64,000 bases of DNA from positions 20,340,960 through 20,404,959 of the forward strand of contig OV121084.1 in the NCBI GenBank assembly GCA_921293015.1, read 5' to 3'. Origin of the DNA: Phorcus lineatus (taxonomy: Eukaryota > Mollusca > Gastropoda > Trochida > Trochidae). Positions 62,971-64,000 of this stretch are shown here, in pieces; positions within the stretch are counted from its first letter, which is position 1; the number at the start of each line of letters is the position of its first letter. The translations under genes were made by a program, and so were the position numbers. The notes under the pieces are model-generated. The model saw only the letters and a list, made by a program, of their open reading frames with translations, was not told the origin of the DNA and did no database searches.

Positions 62971-63514
62971 TGGTGCAAACACTTCCATTGGAAATGTCAC
63001 ACTCTGAAGATCTTCGTTCACCGTTATTCTACGGTCGGACATGAATAATCCTAGAATCCGTGTAACCATATCATCTGTAATGGCTTCAACCGGCCTTCCT
63101 GACCTTGGGTAATCGTTCAAGGAGTTGCGACCCCCCTTAAACTCAGCTGACCATTTTGCAACAGTAGAATATTAAGTGGTTTCTTTCCTAACACACTGGT
63201 TATACGTATATGTATTTCGGTCGCATTCACCCCTTCTTTTGTGAGAAACTTAACCCAATGACGCTCAGTTTTAGAACTTTCCATGATAACAGGAGGGTAT
63301 CTATATTCAATAGGCTGTAAATCTCAAGTAAATGATCGGGAAGGGTTGTTTATGTCTGTAAACTTTCGCCAGATGGCATGTCTCAATAATGACATCAACG
63401 ATAATGTCTTCGGGGTTGTATCAAAACTTACTTCTATGATTTTATTGAATTCCCCTCGTATGAAATGAATAATAATGGTCCTAATACTGAGCGAGAGGTA
63501 CACCAGCAATGATA

Positions 63515-64000
63515 GTGCTTCTCTATTATGACGGTAACTTTCAACCCACTTTAAGAGATTACAATTTATTCCATACCGTTTAAGGTGCCAAACTCTGTCG
63601 AAAGCCTTACTAACGTCACAAAATAGTACTCTAATTTCTTTTCTTGTCAACTGCTCCGGCAATGAAGTCATATAGATACGTCAACCGTTTAACAGTTGAA
63701 TCCCTGGGTGTAAAGCCGGATTGGAGATGGGTGAGTAAGTCGTTATCTTTGTATTAATTGACGACATGTTTGAAAACACACTTTCCGAAAACCTTTTCTA
63801 AACAACTTGTCAGTGCAACTAGTCTATAACTGGAACAGTCGTCTGTACTTCCCTTGGTTGGAATAGGGACTACTGAGGCCTCTTTCCATAGTTTAGGTAA
63901 GGTATTTCCAGAAAGATTTATTAAACACATTTGTTATGGGGAGGCCAAAAGATTTAATTTCAGAGAAGTATTTCTAATTCCATCTTGGCCTATTGCTTTT
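63515..64000 (-). pseudogene. LINE reverse transcriptase fragment, runs off the window
   Basis: Minus-strand non-LTR retrotransposon reverse transcriptase. From the window edge inwards one reads KAIGQDGI, GNTLPKLWKEASVVPIPTKG, LVALTSCLEKVFGKCV, NDLLTHLQSGFTP and then VLFCDVSKAFDRVWHLKRYG (motif A with catalytic Asp), in the order of RT blocks 1-3. At least one frame change lies near 63,670. Similarity ends near 63,520, close to the right end of the mariner, so the LINE was 3'-truncated or cut by later insertions. The 5' part lies beyond 64,000. A third LINE type for this window. Confidence 0.85.

Larger units (their letters stand above)
61829..63458 (-). mobile_element. mariner-like element with nested insert
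   Basis: A mariner copy with TA duplications at both borders (61,827-61,828 and 63,459-63,460) and inverted ends CGAAGGAAAGTCAATAAGTT and CGAGGGGAATTCAATAAAAT, each continuing into CATAGAAGT. Without its insert (62,592-62,970) it is about 1.25 kb, the normal mariner length. Minus-strand transposase pieces run from about 63,283 (N-terminal helix-turn-helix part) to about 61,900. VTGDKTWIH (first catalytic Asp) and QPSAGKIMATIFGDSRV lie at 62,226-62,492, and LLHYNAPMHKS at about 62,165. There the second catalytic Asp of the usual HDNAP is Tyr. The third catalytic region (PYSPDL) is replaced by a C/G run. Dead. Confidence 0.9.

Overview
This window looks like repeat-rich, gene-poor DNA from an invertebrate animal, most likely a mollusc and plausibly a bivalve. 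The signs are AT-rich sequence, no bacterial-type operons, decayed non-LTR retrotransposons, a Polinton/Maverick remnant, mariner and TTAA-target DNA elements, a tRNA-derived SINE whose 3' tail resembles molluscan SINEs, and many long minisatellites. The species assignment is an inference. I found no intact host protein gene, rRNA or functional tRNA gene. At most a few small exon-like pieces could be host coding sequence.

Layout. 1-8,900 is a heavily broken Polinton: polymerase B and integrase on the plus strand, then probable capsid-type and helix-rich genes on both strands. It is followed by a deleted mariner (8,925-9,571) and a foldback element with a hammerhead-ribozyme-like motif (9,788-10,080). 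11-21 kb holds microsatellites and three large tandem arrays (41-bp, 37-bp and 31/32-bp units). 21.1-27.5 kb is bracketed by an inverted pair of short modules and carries two pieces of one LINE family separated by a 2.6-kb AT-rich block. 27.7-28.6 kb has a SINE with target-site duplications and a TTAA-target MITE. 31.2-32.0 kb is a 24-bp array and 34.1-34.9 kb a minus-strand piece of the same LINE family. 38.9-39.1 kb is a second, inverted Polinton polymerase scrap. 40.4-41.1 and 44.7-45.1 kb are two more TTAA MITEs, with a 53-bp array between them. 47.2-49.3 kb is a 41/43-bp array with no stop codons in any minus-strand frame. 55.7-57.8 kb is a 42-44-bp array, followed by a clean foldback element at 57.9-58.3 kb. 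58.9-59.6 kb has two related arrays in inverted orientation. 59.9-60.3 kb is a LINE 3' end. 61.2-61.4 kb is a near-perfect hairpin. 61.8-63.5 kb is a mariner with target TA duplications, carrying its own insert. The window ends inside a minus-strand LINE reverse transcriptase.

The genes do not work together as a pathway. The window is a stack of mobile-element fossils and tandem arrays. Tandem arrays with units of about 24-53 bp occupy roughly 11 kb of the 64 kb. The least explained signals are the foldback/hammerhead-like family (two clear and two degraded copies), the inverted 21.1/27.5-kb module pair with identical internal spacing, and the higher-order structure of the 32-bp array.
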